The notes: a model not told the origin generated them from the sequence alone. DNA of 64,000 nucleotides from NBLH01 sp050296515 (GCA_050296515.1 JBNKRJ010000026.1:4121-68120), one strand, 5' to 3'. Shown: positions 34,891 through 45,188, counted from the first letter of the stretch. Translations and numbers: made by a program.

Positions 34891-35324
34891 GACCTGAGTT
34901 AGAAGAAATAAAATATATTGAAGATTACCTTATTGGTAATTTGGACGAGCAGCAAAAAAAGGAGTTTGACGAACGACTAAAAACAGATCCTGAGTTTGCC
35001 AGCAGTGTTATGCTGCAAAAAATTGTCACTAAAAGGGTGAACAGGCTGGGGATTAAGCATTCAGTTGCCATGGCGCATCGCAAACATACTCAACGAAATA
35101 CTTTTCTGTTTAAGCGAAGGCCAAATAAAAACTTTTTTAGATCCTTTTTTACACTGATTTTAATTCTCTTAATTGGCTATTTGATTATATCAACTGAATC
35201 AGAAAATGATAATGCAATTCCTGCTGTAGATTCAATTGAAACAAGCAAGAAAGACACTGCTACGATGGATGTAAATGCTGATACTTCGGAATTATTAAAT
35301 AAATTACAGAAAGAAACTAACTGA
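34887..35324 (+). CDS. Probable membrane-anchored anti-sigma factor
   Basis: A 145-residue protein with a cytosolic N-terminus (IEDYLIGNLDEQQKKEFDER, a typical zf-HC2-less anti-sigma start), one TM segment around residues 88-105 (SFFTLILILLIGYLIIS), and a short periplasmic tail rich in Asp, Ser and Thr. The coding sequence overlaps the sigma gene by four bases. Function is inferred from this context; no Zn motif is present. Confidence 0.7.
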   Translation: MRPELEEIKYIEDYLIGNLDEQQKKEFDERLKTDPEFASSVMLQKIVTKRVNRLGIKHSVAMAHRKHTQRNTFLFKRRPNKNFFRSFFTLILILLIGYLIISTESENDNAIPAVDSIETSKKDTATMDVNADTSELLNKLQKETN

Positions 35325-35343
35325 TAATCTTATTTGCACAAAA

Positions 35344-35385
35344 AAACTGTCGGATCTGATAACTCTGACAGTTTCTTCTTTTTTT
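35344..35385 (+). terminator. Terminator after the sigma/anti-sigma operon
   Basis: AAACTGTC (35344-35351) and GACAGTTT (35367-35374) pair, and a T-rich run follows to about 35386. Confidence 0.75.
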
Positions 35386-35408
35386 TGGGGGAGAGTACTT
35401 ATATTCTA

Positions 35409-36365
35409 CTATTTTGTTACCTCAGCAAACCGCTCGTAGTTCACTAACCAGGCTGCTGCATTTTTCACATATCTTCCTGTTCCTGCATGATCCCACGAGC
35501 AGTAAAGTCTTGTGAAACCACCATCTAGAATGGCACGTTTTCCTCCCTGATCATAAACTGCAGTTACCAGGTTTCCTTCGTGGCCAAAAATCAATGGCTG
35601 AAGTAATTTGCTGTCCTGAATAGTGGCAATGGTTATACCTTCGTAAACATATTCCAACCCTGTGGTAATTAGATGTTTCGGAGTTAAACCAACTTTTTTT
35701 CCTTTGTTATTTAATCCTACCACTACATCTCCGGGTAAATTGCCCAGCATTTTCACATCAAAAAGATATTCCGAAACATAGTTTGCATCTGCATAATAGG
35801 GATCATTATCGCCCCAGATATAAACCCCTTTACCGCTGTCAAAAAACTCTTTGATTACCTTTAAATGTTCCTTATTTAATTTTTGCTCATAGGATGAAAT
35901 GATCCAAAGCTGGCAGGCATTTTTCAACTTTTCTCTTAGCTCTTCTGCCGGAGGCGGGTTATTGATCCAACGATAAACCGAAAATCCTTTTTCTTTTAGC
36001 GCTGCTTTGGGCAGGCTGAAGTCAAATCCCTCTCCTGTGTATAAATGCAAAACAGCTACTGTTTCACCTTCAAAAGCTCCATCAACAGCTAAATCGTATT
36101 CATTTCCTTGCGCATTTCCATGCTGATCGGCTTTTACTTTAACCTGGTGAGTTTTACCTGTTTCTCTATCAACTGCATCTTCAAAGACAGCATTTTGTGC
36201 CCTGCATTTATTGTAAACCTCCTTTTTTTGTCCTTTAGCTTCATTTACAGCCATGAAAAATAAAAATGCGGCCAATAAAATAAACCCAAAAGCAATTTTC
36301 ACATCTAATGTGCCAATTCGCTCTGTAATAGTCTTAACCCTTGTGCTCTCGTTATGTGTTTTCAT
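35409..36365 (-). CDS. Membrane-anchored protein with a GATase1-like fold
   Basis: A 318-residue protein with one N-terminal TM segment (about 22-40, IAFGFILLAAFLFFMAV) and a periplasmic part. Residues ~150-200 (LWIISSYEQKLNKEHLKVI, then FFDSGKGVYIWGDNDPYY) have the alternating pattern of class I glutamine amidotransferase-like or ThuA-like domains, and ILDGGFTRLYCSWDHAGTGR closes it. No nucleophile Cys in a GxCxG elbow is seen, so an enzymatic role is doubtful. I do not know the family. Confidence 0.6.
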   Translation of the reverse strand: MKTHNESTRVKTITERIGTLDVKIAFGFILLAAFLFFMAVNEAKGQKKEVYNKCRAQNAVFEDAVDRETGKTHQVKVKADQHGNAQGNEYDLAVDGAFEGETVAVLHLYTGEGFDFSLPKAALKEKGFSVYRWINNPPPAEELREKLKNACQLWIISSYEQKLNKEHLKVIKEFFDSGKGVYIWGDNDPYYADANYVSEYLFDVKMLGNLPGDVVVGLNNKGKKVGLTPKHLITTGLEYVYEGITIATIQDSKLLQPLIFGHEGNLVTAVYDQGGKRAILDGGFTRLYCSWDHAGTGRYVKNAAAWLVNYERFAEVTK

Positions 36366-36429
36366 CTTTGTAAAATTTAAAGTGTTTTACTATCAGATGA
36401 AAAAAGGTTTAGAATTCCATAATGTAAAG

Positions 36430-39400
36430 CTAAAATATTTTATACTGCAGCTCTGGTTTTTGCTCTAAATAATTCACTAGCTCTTTGGTAATGTTTACCT
36501 TATGAGTCCTCGAAAACATTTGCACCCAAACTTTAGTGCCAGGATCAAAAATAAGAAACTTCAATAAGACATTCCCTTTGTTTGACTCTGCAACTTCCTG
36601 TACTTCAGCTATTAAACTGTCTGAAATTTCAGTTACAGGAATTTTAATAGCGATACTGTTAAATACCGAATCTTTAATTTCTGAAAGCATATCAATGTTA
36701 GTTGGTTTAAATTCAAGTTCTGCCTCCGGATTTCCAAAGCGGTGCTGAACCTTTCCTTTCATAACCAGCTGGTAACCAACTGTAAAGTATTTTTTTGAAT
36801 CAAGGTAATCATTTCCAAAAAAGGTCATCTTGTAGGAATCTGTATAATCTTCAATAGTTAAGCTACCGAAGGGTTTTCCTGTTTTGGTAGTTCGGTGTTC
36901 AACTGCGGTGACAATACCAGCAATTTTCAGTTCGCGGTTTACCAATGATTGCATGTTTTGGAAATCTGATAAATTGCAGTTGCAATATGAATTGATTTCC
37001 AGTTTGTAATCATCTAAAGGGTGAGCGGATAAATAAACACCAATAAGCTCCTTTTCACGATTCAGGCGTTCGATTCTGTCCCATTCTTCGCATTGTGGAA
37101 GGTCTGGCTTTTTTATCTCAACACTAACATCTCCACCAAAAAGTGACTGCTGAGAGGTATCATTGCCTTCATTTTGCAGTTTGTTTCCGTATTTAATCAA
37201 CTCTTCAATAAACAGTCCGTTTCCATTTACTGATTCGAAGAACTGGCTGCGTTTTATTCCCTCAAAGCTGTCAAAACCTCCTGAGATAGCTAATCCTTCA
37301 ATGTTTTTCTTATTGACGGTTCGCAAGTTCACTCTTTCAGCAAAGTCAAAAATATCTTTAAACGGACCGTTTTTCTCTCGTTCTTCAATAATATGTTCTA
37401 CGGCTGCTTCGCCAACACCTTTGATAGCAGCCATTCCAAATCGGATAGCACCTTGTTTGTTTACCGAAAACTTTGCACGACTTTCGTTCACATCAGGGCC
37501 TAATAGATTAACCCCCATTCGCTTACACTCGTCCATGAAGAGTCCGACCTTATCAACATTGGAGAAGTTTCGGCTCAAAACAGCAGCCATAAACTCCGCA
37601 GGATAGTGGGCTTTTAAATAACCAGTTTGATAGGCAAGATATGCATAACAGGTTGAGTGTGATTTGTTAAATGCGTACTGGGCAAATGCCTCCCAGTCTT
37701 TCCAGATTTTCTCAACTATTTTTTTATCATGCCCATTTTTTTCGCAACCTTCGATGAACTTTCCCTTCAAATCATCCATCATGGCTTTGATTTTTTTACC
37801 CATGGCCTTTCGAAGCGAGTCGGCCTGGCCTTTGGTAAACCCGCCAAGCTTCTGTGACAAAAGCATCACCTGCTCTTGGTAAACGGTAATTCCGTAGGTT
37901 TCTTCAAGGTGTTCTTCCATTTCAGGAAGATCGTATTTGATCGGCTCTCGCCCATGCTTTCTGTTAATGAATGATGGAATGTATTCCATGGGCCCCGGAC
38001 GATACAGGGCATTCATTGCAATTAAATCCTCATATCTATTTGGCTTTAAGGCTTTTAAGTGCTTTTTCATGCCATCGGATTCAAACTGGAATAGACCGGT
38101 TGTTTCTCCTCTTGCAAAAAGTTCAAAAGTTTGCTTATCATCAAGATGAATGTTGTCAATATCAATATCAATGCCTTTGGATATTTTCACGTTTTCAACA
38201 GCATCCTGGATAATGGACAAGGTTTTTAATCCAAGGAAGTCCATTTTTAGCATGCCCACAGGTTCAACATGTTTGCCATCGTATTGTGTTACGTTTAGCG
38301 GAGAGTCTTTCGCTACACTTAAAGGCAAGTATTGGTCAAGATCTTCTTTTCCGATAATTACACCACAGGCGTGTACACCAGTACTTCGGATACAACCCTC
38401 AAGATCTTCGGCAAACTTAAGTGTTTTTTTAACCAATTCTGCACCATTTTTACGCTCTTCTTCAAGTTCGTGAACCTCTTTATAGGCTTTTGCAAGAGTT
38501 GTTCCTGGTTTTGCAGGAATAAGTTTTGCAATTCTATCCGCATCAGGCAATGGAAGCTTTAGGACCCTTGCCACATCGCGCACGGCCATTTTTGCAGCCA
38601 TGGTACCAAAGGTGATGATTGCAGCTACTTTTTGCTTTCCATATTTATTGGTTACCCATTTTAGCACTTCTTCACGACCATCCTCATCAAAGTCGATATC
38701 AATATCAGGCATTGAGATACGATCGGGGTTTAAGAAACGCTCAAAAAGGAGGTTGTATTTAATAGGGTCGATGTTTGTAATCCATAAACAATAGGCTACG
38801 GCAGAACCTGCTGCTGAGCCCCTTCCTGGCCCCACAGAAACCCCAAGTTCACGAGCAGCTTTCAGGAAATCCCAAACAATAAGGAAATAACCAGGAAATC
38901 CCATTTTTTTAATGGTTTCCAACTCAAAATCAATACGCTCTTTGGTTTCTCCCTCAACAGTGCCATATCTTTTTTCAGCTCCTTCGTATACAATGTGTTT
39001 CAGGTAGTCATCCTCACTATCAAACCCCTCAGGCAGATCAAAATCAGGCATAATCGGGTCTGAGTTCAACTCATATTCCTCAACCTTATCAGCTATTTCA
39101 ATGGTGTTTTCCAAAACATCTGGCATGTCATGGAAAAGCTCGGCCATTTCCTTTTTTGTTTTTAAAAACTCCTGGCGAGAATAACGCATCCTGTTCGGAT
39201 CGTCCATGTCCTTTCCTGTGTTCAAACAGATAAGAATATCATGTGCTTCGGCATCTTCAGCATTGACAAAATGTACATCGTTGGTAGCAATGCACTTTAT
39301 TCCAAATTCCTGGCCTAATCGTTGAACCTCTTTGTTTACAATTTCCTGTTTTGCAAGAAGATCACTGTCAAAAGTAGGATCTCCTGTTTTATGGCGTTGC

Positions 39401-39921
39401 ATTTCGAGGTAAAAATCTTCTCCAAAATGTTCCTTGTATTTCTTTATGGTTTCAATTGCTTCATCAATTCCAACTTTTCTAATTTGTTCAGGAATTTTGC
39501 CTCCTAAACAAGAAGATGAAATTATCAGTCCCTCAGAATATTCGAAAAGTAGGTCCTCATCGATTCTTGGTTTGTAGTAATACCCATCCAGCCAAGCCTT
39601 TGAAATTAACTTTACAAGGTTATGATAACCGGTTAGGTTTTTGGCCAGAATAATCAGGTGATTCCGTTCTCGGTCAATTTTTTCTGATTTTGAATCGTAT
39701 TTTCCCTTAGCAACATAAGCCTCACATCCTATTATTGGTTTTATTCCTTCTTTTTTGGCAATGTTCCAAAACAGTTTTGCCCCAAACATGTTTCCATGGT
39801 CGGTAATGGCAAGTGCTTTCATTCCATCTTCCTTGGCTTTTTTTACCAGGTTAGGAATACTTGCCTGACCGTCTAATATTGAGTACTGGGTATGGACATG
39901 TAAATGGACAAAATCTCTCAT
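36430..39921 (-). CDS. dnaE: DNA polymerase III subunit alpha
   Basis: Replicative polymerase of 1163 residues. The PHP domain at the N-terminus keeps metal-binding motifs (HLHVHTQYSILDG, ITDHGNMF). The Pol III palm carries GPGRGSAAGS and the catalytic PDIDIDFDEDGRE. Fingers and helix-hairpin-helix parts follow (AGQADSLRKAMGKK-like, then FAQYAFNKSHS), and an OB-fold near the C-terminus (ELKIAGIVTAVEHRTTKTGK). It is complete. The ATG at 39921 begins the conserved MRDFVHLHVHTQ start. Confidence 0.97.
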   Translation of the reverse strand: MRDFVHLHVHTQYSILDGQASIPNLVKKAKEDGMKALAITDHGNMFGAKLFWNIAKKEGIKPIIGCEAYVAKGKYDSKSEKIDRERNHLIILAKNLTGYHNLVKLISKAWLDGYYYKPRIDEDLLFEYSEGLIISSSCLGGKIPEQIRKVGIDEAIETIKKYKEHFGEDFYLEMQRHKTGDPTFDSDLLAKQEIVNKEVQRLGQEFGIKCIATNDVHFVNAEDAEAHDILICLNTGKDMDDPNRMRYSRQEFLKTKKEMAELFHDMPDVLENTIEIADKVEEYELNSDPIMPDFDLPEGFDSEDDYLKHIVYEGAEKRYGTVEGETKERIDFELETIKKMGFPGYFLIVWDFLKAARELGVSVGPGRGSAAGSAVAYCLWITNIDPIKYNLLFERFLNPDRISMPDIDIDFDEDGREEVLKWVTNKYGKQKVAAIITFGTMAAKMAVRDVARVLKLPLPDADRIAKLIPAKPGTTLAKAYKEVHELEEERKNGAELVKKTLKFAEDLEGCIRSTGVHACGVIIGKEDLDQYLPLSVAKDSPLNVTQYDGKHVEPVGMLKMDFLGLKTLSIIQDAVENVKISKGIDIDIDNIHLDDKQTFELFARGETTGLFQFESDGMKKHLKALKPNRYEDLIAMNALYRPGPMEYIPSFINRKHGREPIKYDLPEMEEHLEETYGITVYQEQVMLLSQKLGGFTKGQADSLRKAMGKKIKAMMDDLKGKFIEGCEKNGHDKKIVEKIWKDWEAFAQYAFNKSHSTCYAYLAYQTGYLKAHYPAEFMAAVLSRNFSNVDKVGLFMDECKRMGVNLLGPDVNESRAKFSVNKQGAIRFGMAAIKGVGEAAVEHIIEEREKNGPFKDIFDFAERVNLRTVNKKNIEGLAISGGFDSFEGIKRSQFFESVNGNGLFIEELIKYGNKLQNEGNDTSQQSLFGGDVSVEIKKPDLPQCEEWDRIERLNREKELIGVYLSAHPLDDYKLEINSYCNCNLSDFQNMQSLVNRELKIAGIVTAVEHRTTKTGKPFGSLTIEDYTDSYKMTFFGNDYLDSKKYFTVGYQLVMKGKVQHRFGNPEAELEFKPTNIDMLSEIKDSVFNSIAIKIPVTEISDSLIAEVQEVAESNKGNVLLKFLIFDPGTKVWVQMFSRTHKVNITKELVNYLEQKPELQYKIF

Positions 39922-40194
39922 TCTTTCTTCTTGATTATGAAACAGTTAATAGGATACGTAGGGGTTGTTAACCAATTTGTAAAATTATTGATTTCTGGGA
40001 TGAAAAAACAGAGATGTTAATAATTAATTGATAAGTGGTGTAATTCGCAGTAAATCAAGAATGTGTTAATTACACGATTATTGAAGCGATAAAGGCCTTA
40101 TAATTCCCTGATTAGCTATTTTTCCAAATATCAGGACTCAATTAATGAACAATATCAGTTTTTCCACCAAAATTTAAATTGACATGAGCTGGCT

Positions 40195-41625
40195 TTACAC
40201 ATAACTCACTTTCAGCATATTTGCCCGCCCTTTTTCCCTCATGCGTAAGTCTCCGACATGAACAACGATGTTTCCGTCTTCTAAGTGTTTTTTTTCTTTC
40301 AGAAAATCAACTGTGGCGTTAATAGCTTGTTCGATAAACTTGTGTTTTTCGGGATAATAGAACGCTCTAATTCCCCAAACCAGGCTTAGTTTTGAAACCA
40401 GTTCTCTGGTTGAAGTAAATACATAAATACTTGCTTTAGGCCTGTGACTGGCAACTTTTATTGCTGTATGCCCACTGTGTGTGAATACAATTATTGCATT
40501 GGCCTCTACCTGTTTAGCCATTTGACTCACATTGTAACAAACCGAATCAGCTATAAAAGTTTGATTAAAACCAACAGGAGGATTATCGAGGTAAAAATTA
40601 TATGCATTTTCTTCGGTGTGTTGAATTACCTTATGCATGCTATTAATTACCTCCACAGGAAATTTTCCAACCGAAGTTTCACCACTCAACATTAAGGTGT
40701 CGGCTCCCATCAGAACAGCTGAAGCAACATCGTTCACCTCAGCCCGGGTTGGTCGAAAGTTATTAATCATTCCCTCCATCATTTGCGTAGCAATGATTAC
40801 TGGTTTTGATGCATTGTAACACATTTCTACCATTGAGCGCTGCAATAGTGGGACAGTATAAAAATCAACCTCAACGCCTAAATCGCCACGTGCTACCATA
40901 ATCCCGTCTGTTAAGTCTATGATGGCCTTAATATTGGTCAAAGCTTCGGGTTTTTCAATTTTTGCAATAACCAGTGCCTTCTTTTTTTTCTTTTTAATGA
41001 TTTCTTTAAGTTCAACAATATCAGTTACTTCACGAACAAAAGATAAGGCAATCCAATCGACATTTTGTTCAAGTGCAAAATCCAAATCTTTTAAATCTTT
41101 TTCGGATAAACAGGGCTGGGATATTTTTGTGTTGGGTAAGTTGACACCTTTACGGGGTTTTAGAGTACCTCCATAAATTACTTTTGCAACCACCTTGTCC
41201 TTTTTATTCGTTTCAGTAACTTCAAGTTTTATTTTTCCATCATCAATTAAAATGCTTTCACCAGTTTCAACATCCTGTGGAAATTGCTGATAACTCATGT
41301 AAAGATGTTCCCTTGTTCCGATACATTCTTTGGTCTCAAATACAATTTCATCGCCGGGTTGTAAATCAAGCTCATTGTTTTCAATTTCACCCACACGAAG
41401 CTTTGGCCCTTGTAAATCTGCTAATATTGAAACACTTAGTGATAATTCTTCGTTTATTTCGCGAATGTTGTTGATTACTTTTAGATGCTCCTCGTGTTTC
41501 CCATGCGAAAAGTTTAACCTGCACACATCAACACCTGCCAGTATCATTTTTTTCAACACCTCTTTTGATGAGGATGCAGGGCCAATAGTTGCAATTATTT
41601 TAGTATGAGAGTAGCTTGATTTCAT
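40195..41625 (-). CDS. pyk: Pyruvate kinase
   Basis: Glycolytic enzyme of 476 residues that makes pyruvate and ATP from PEP and ADP. Motifs: KIIATIGPASSS at the start, CRLNFSHGKHEEH, the catalytic ALVIAKIEKPEAL with its Lys, GIMVARGDLGVEV and the MLSGETSVGKFPVE loop. The C-terminal allosteric domain is present (IIVFTHSGHTAIKVAS). The Met at 41625 is preferred to the one at 41667 because it begins the family's N-terminus. With a ppdK tail also in the window, the cell may once have interconverted PEP and pyruvate both ways. Confidence 0.96.
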   Translation of the reverse strand: MKSSYSHTKIIATIGPASSSKEVLKKMILAGVDVCRLNFSHGKHEEHLKVINNIREINEELSLSVSILADLQGPKLRVGEIENNELDLQPGDEIVFETKECIGTREHLYMSYQQFPQDVETGESILIDDGKIKLEVTETNKKDKVVAKVIYGGTLKPRKGVNLPNTKISQPCLSEKDLKDLDFALEQNVDWIALSFVREVTDIVELKEIIKKKKKKALVIAKIEKPEALTNIKAIIDLTDGIMVARGDLGVEVDFYTVPLLQRSMVEMCYNASKPVIIATQMMEGMINNFRPTRAEVNDVASAVLMGADTLMLSGETSVGKFPVEVINSMHKVIQHTEENAYNFYLDNPPVGFNQTFIADSVCYNVSQMAKQVEANAIIVFTHSGHTAIKVASHRPKASIYVFTSTRELVSKLSLVWGIRAFYYPEKHKFIEQAINATVDFLKEKKHLEDGNIVVHVGDLRMREKGRANMLKVSYV

Positions 41626-41667
41626 ATTTTCACAGTTTGAGATTATTGTTGCACATAAAGTTAGCAT

Positions 41668-42265
41668 TTTATCGTGACAAATGTGCTGAAATTAGAAGCT
41701 TGTAAATAAATATAGCTATTTCTTAACTTCTTTTAAATCCCTGTTTTAAACTAAAAACACGAGCATACATTCTAAAATACAATTGCTTATGCATTGTAAA
41801 TTTCGCTGTATTTATTCATCATCATTCAACCAGTAATTATGTCAATAAAAAGAATTACTCCCTACTTTTTGGCCTGCTCAATTGTAACTGATGTTTTCCA
41901 AGTTAGTTTTAAGAATAAAATGATTCTGTCATTAATAAGGGTAAATTGGTTGATCGGCCTCATGGAAAACTTTTCACGGATTGCAGTCAAGCCCTGGTAA
42001 AACCGGGAAGCTGAGAATTTATTCGAAGATCCCCCCCCCGGTTGCACTTAGGTTTGGTAAAAGACGAGGAAGGTTTTCCATGAAGCCGATTGCTCAACAA
42101 ATACAATTTTCAGGACTTAATCTCTTAGTTTTATATCTTACAACATAATTTTAAACCAGAGCCACTCTATTTTGTTTCAAACAATGATTTCGTTTCTGGC
42201 TAATTTAACTCAATTAGAATATCTTTACGCCTCAATAGTTAATCATAAATTTAAAATTTACATTC
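41668..42265. other. Intergenic region with an inverted-repeat element
   Basis: ATCGGC(C)TCATGGAAAAC at 41953-41970 and its complement at 42073-42090 (17 of 18 matching) enclose about 100 bases that contain a CCCTGGT/ACCGGG stem and a run of nine C at 42031-42039. A 53-codon frame from ATG 41839 (start SIKRITPYFLACS) reads into the left arm but has no recognisable character. No clear flanking direct repeat is seen. The rest of the gap shows nothing. Confidence 0.45.
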
Positions 42266-43120
42266 ATGAAACACATCTTTCTGTTATCTATGCTGGTTTG
42301 TATAGGAATAACCTCAATAAGTCAAACTATTACAGGAAAAGTTGTAGATGCACAAACTGGCAGCCCTTTGATGTATGCAAGTATGGGTGTTGTAAACACT
42401 CGTTTTGGAACAATTACTAATGAAAAGGGAGAGTTTACTTTATCGCTCAAAGATGTTAGTTCTGATTTAACCCTGAAGATATCAATGATTGGATATGAAG
42501 CAAAATCATTCAAATTAAAAGAGCTTTCAGATAACAATAATACAATTAAACTTGAACAGAAAACTGTTAATATCCAAGAAGTAATTGTTAAGTCTGGTGG
42601 GGAAATAAGAACAGTTGGTACGAAAAAATATTCCATGCACAAAGTTTGTGGATGGGAGGGAAATAGAAGGGGACAAGGGCACGAAATAGGAACAGCTGTT
42701 GACCTTGGACAAGCGCCTGTTAGGCTTGAAAAGCTTCATATTCATATAGATAAACAATCATTTGACTCAAGTCTTTTTCGTTTGCACATAAGAACCCTTA
42801 AAGATAAGTTACCGAATGAAGAGTTACTAAGTGAAGATATAATTTTACCTGTTTCCGGTTACAAAGGTTGGGTCGAATTTGATTTAAGCAAATACAACAT
42901 TGTACTAAAAGGTGAAGTGGCGCTTAGTCTTGAGTGGCTTGAAGTATTAAAGCTTAATCCTAAAAAGCTTATAAGTGTTAATGGAAGACCTAAATCGGCC
43001 AATGTGCTTTTTTCAATGAAGAAAAAAGAGGGGTGCAGTTTTACCAAATGGGGAGTTGAAGATAAATGGAGAAGATGGGATGATGCCAGTCCAACTTTTT
43101 ACCTGACTGTATATGAGTAA
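42266..43120 (+). CDS. Secreted carboxypeptidase-regulatory-like domain protein
   Basis: A 284-residue exported protein with signal peptide ending near residue 19. Residues 20-105 are a CarboxypepD_reg-like domain (TITGKVVDAQTGSPLMYASM, GTITNEKGEFTL, MIGYEAKSF). A beta domain follows (VDLGQAPVRLEKLHIHIDK, ISVNGRPKSANVLFSM) of unknown type. Such proteins in Bacteroidota are often surface or outer-membrane accessory proteins. No TonB plug is present. Confidence 0.8.
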   Translation: MKHIFLLSMLVCIGITSISQTITGKVVDAQTGSPLMYASMGVVNTRFGTITNEKGEFTLSLKDVSSDLTLKISMIGYEAKSFKLKELSDNNNTIKLEQKTVNIQEVIVKSGGEIRTVGTKKYSMHKVCGWEGNRRGQGHEIGTAVDLGQAPVRLEKLHIHIDKQSFDSSLFRLHIRTLKDKLPNEELLSEDIILPVSGYKGWVEFDLSKYNIVLKGEVALSLEWLEVLKLNPKKLISVNGRPKSANVLFSMKKKEGCSFTKWGVEDKWRRWDDASPTFYLTVYE

Positions 43121-43147
43121 AATAAATTGACTGTGTAAAATTACATA

Positions 43148-43885
43148 TTGTTGGTATTTTTGTTTTTTCAATATCAATATTTATTACAATCACAGGTGGT
43201 GACAGATAAAAAAACAAAGGTTTACTTAATTCCCGGGCAGGGAGCTGATTACAGGTTGTTTTCGAAACTTCATCTTGATGATAAATTTGATACAGTTTAC
43301 ATCCATTATTCAGCACCACCCAAAAGATGCAGCCTGAAAAATTATGCAAGGCTTTTGTCACAACAAATTGACACGTCTGAAAATTTCATCCTGATTGGGG
43401 TTTCAATTGGCGGAATGATTGCTGTGGAAATGAGTGAATTGTTTCAACCCTTGCAAACTATTATCATATCAAGTGCAAAATGCAGGAAGGAGTTGCCACA
43501 CAGGTATCGCTTTATGCGGATTATCCCTTTACAAAAGCTTGTTCCTGCCATATTTTATAAATGGGGAGCTTTTGTAGCACAACCTATGATTGAGCCCGAT
43601 CGGAAACACGGTAAACCTATTTTTATAGCAATGCTAAAAGATAAAGAGCCCCGGTTTTTAAAACGAACTGCCAACATGATAATAAATTGGGATAGAGCTA
43701 GTTATTCAAACTCGATATTTCATATACATGGAACAAATGATCATACCCTGCCATTGCGGTTTGTCAAACCAGACAAAACCGTTTCAGGAGGTTCACATAT
43801 GATGGTACTTACCCGTGCTGATGAGGTAAATCAGATACTTAAAGAATTTCTTGAAAATATTAAAGATAAACTTAGAATTTTATAA
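43148..43885 (+). CDS. Alpha/beta hydrolase
   Basis: A 245-residue hydrolase starting at TTG 43148. The nucleophile elbow is GVSIGGMI, the acid is probably the Asp in HIHGTNDHTLP, and the His is in SGGSHMMVLTRA. The oxyanion region IPGQGADYRLF lies near residue 28. The initial hydrophobic stretch (MLVFLFFQYQYLLQ) may be an anchor or may indicate a later start at about VTDKKTKVYLIP. Substrate unknown. It shares a base with the following membrane gene (TAATG). Confidence 0.8.
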   Translation: MLVFLFFQYQYLLQSQVVTDKKTKVYLIPGQGADYRLFSKLHLDDKFDTVYIHYSAPPKRCSLKNYARLLSQQIDTSENFILIGVSIGGMIAVEMSELFQPLQTIIISSAKCRKELPHRYRFMRIIPLQKLVPAIFYKWGAFVAQPMIEPDRKHGKPIFIAMLKDKEPRFLKRTANMIINWDRASYSNSIFHIHGTNDHTLPLRFVKPDKTVSGGSHMMVLTRADEVNQILKEFLENIKDKLRIL

Positions 43886-44226
43886 TGAGTAATAATCTTC
43901 ACTTTTTCCAACCAATTGTTCATTATGGCTTGCATTTGCTATTCCCAGGAGTGCTGGCATGGTTGTTTTTTAGAACAGTTTGGAAAAAGGCGTGGTTAAT
44001 TATGCTTGCAACTATGCTTGTTGACCTGGACCACCTGTTTGCAAATCCCATTTTCGATCCGACCCGATGTAGTATTGGTTTTCATCCTTTACATTCTTAT
44101 CCTGCAATTATCATTTATTTTTTGCTCATATTTATTCCAAATTTTAAAGTGAGAATAATTGCCATAGGTTTGCTTTTTCATATGGCAACTGATTTGCTCG
44201 ACTGTTATCTAAGTTCATCCTTTTAA
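43885..44226 (+). CDS. DUF6122-like membrane protein with conserved His/Asp
   Basis: A 113-residue integral membrane protein with about three to four TM segments. His and Asp residues sit in the pattern VDLDHLFAN, FHPLHSYP and LLFHMATDLLDC, as in small membrane-bound metal-dependent hydrolase-like families. I recall DUF6122 as the nearest name, not firmly. Translation is coupled to the preceding hydrolase. Confidence 0.65.
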   Translation: MSNNLHFFQPIVHYGLHLLFPGVLAWLFFRTVWKKAWLIMLATMLVDLDHLFANPIFDPTRCSIGFHPLHSYPAIIIYFLLIFIPNFKVRIIAIGLLFHMATDLLDCYLSSSF

Positions 44227-44294
44227 TCTAAATAAGACGGCTGGAATTCATTCTTGTTTTGTTAAATTCACTCCTGTTGAATCATTTAAACTTA

Positions 44295-45188
44295 ATGAAT
44301 ATGAGTGAATTAAAAAAAGAAAACATTAAGCAGGAAGTCTTTGATTTATACGATGACTATGCGCATAATAAAATTAGCAGAAGACAGTTTGTTGAAAAGC
44401 TTTCCTTGTACGCAGTTGGAGGAATTACTGTTGCCTCGTTGCTAAGTTTTATGATGCCTGATTATGAAACTACTGCAACTATCAAAAGTGACAATCCAGG
44501 AATTGAAACAGAATACATTTTTTATGAATCACCAAAGGGCGGTGGAAAAATTAGAGCCTTACTTGCCATACCTGCTAATGAAAAGGGGAAATTGCCTGGT
44601 ATTGTGGTTGTTCACGAAAACAGGGGTTTAAATCCTTATATTGAGGATGTTGCACGAAGAGCTGCTGCTGAAGGGTTTATTGCTCTGGCTCCTGATGCAC
44701 TTACTCCATTAGGTGGCTACCCCGGAAATGATGATGATGGAAGGGAATTACAGAAGAAAAGGGATAGAAATGAAATGCTGGAAGATTTTATTGCTGCTTA
44801 TGAATATCTTAAGAAGCACAAGAGTTGCTCCGGAAAAGTGGGGGTGGTTGGCTTTTGTTTTGGAGGATGGATTTCAAATATGATGGCCGTTAAAATACCT
44901 GATTTACAAGCTGCTGTACCATTTTACGGAACGCAACCGTCCGCTGAAGAAACGGCATTAATAAAGGCTCCACTAATGATTCATTATGCTGAGCTTGATA
45001 AGAGAGTGAACGAAGGCTGGCCTGCATACGAGAAAGCATTAAAGACGAATAAAATTGACTATGTTGCTCATTTTTACCCAAATGTAAATCATGGATTTCA
45101 TAATAACACTACTCCAAGATACGATGAAGCTAGTGCAACGCTTGCATGGAAGCGAACGATAGATTTCTTCAACAAAAAACTTAAATAG
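44295..45188 (+). CDS. Tat-exported dienelactone hydrolase family protein
   Basis: A 297-residue protein. Near the start NKISRRQFVEKLSLYAVGGI contains the twin-arginine motif followed by a hydrophobic segment, so export in folded form is predicted. The dienelactone hydrolase domain has IVVVHENRGLN, the Cys nucleophile in VGFCFGGW and the His in NVNHGFHNN. The true substrate in this clade is unknown. The Met at 44295 or 44301 is the likely start. Confidence 0.85.
   Translation: MNMSELKKENIKQEVFDLYDDYAHNKISRRQFVEKLSLYAVGGITVASLLSFMMPDYETTATIKSDNPGIETEYIFYESPKGGGKIRALLAIPANEKGKLPGIVVVHENRGLNPYIEDVARRAAAEGFIALAPDALTPLGGYPGNDDDGRELQKKRDRNEMLEDFIAAYEYLKKHKSCSGKVGVVGFCFGGWISNMMAVKIPDLQAAVPFYGTQPSAEETALIKAPLMIHYAELDKRVNEGWPAYEKALKTNKIDYVAHFYPNVNHGFHNNTTPRYDEASATLAWKRTIDFFNKKLK

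Noticed and set aside
37163..38794. Many open frames on the + strand opposite dnaE
   Set aside because: They are antisense to strongly conserved polymerase motifs and lack protein-like composition.
41839..42000. 53-codon frame beginning with SIKRITPYFLACS
   Set aside because: A weak lipobox look, but it ends inside the inverted-repeat element and has no further support.
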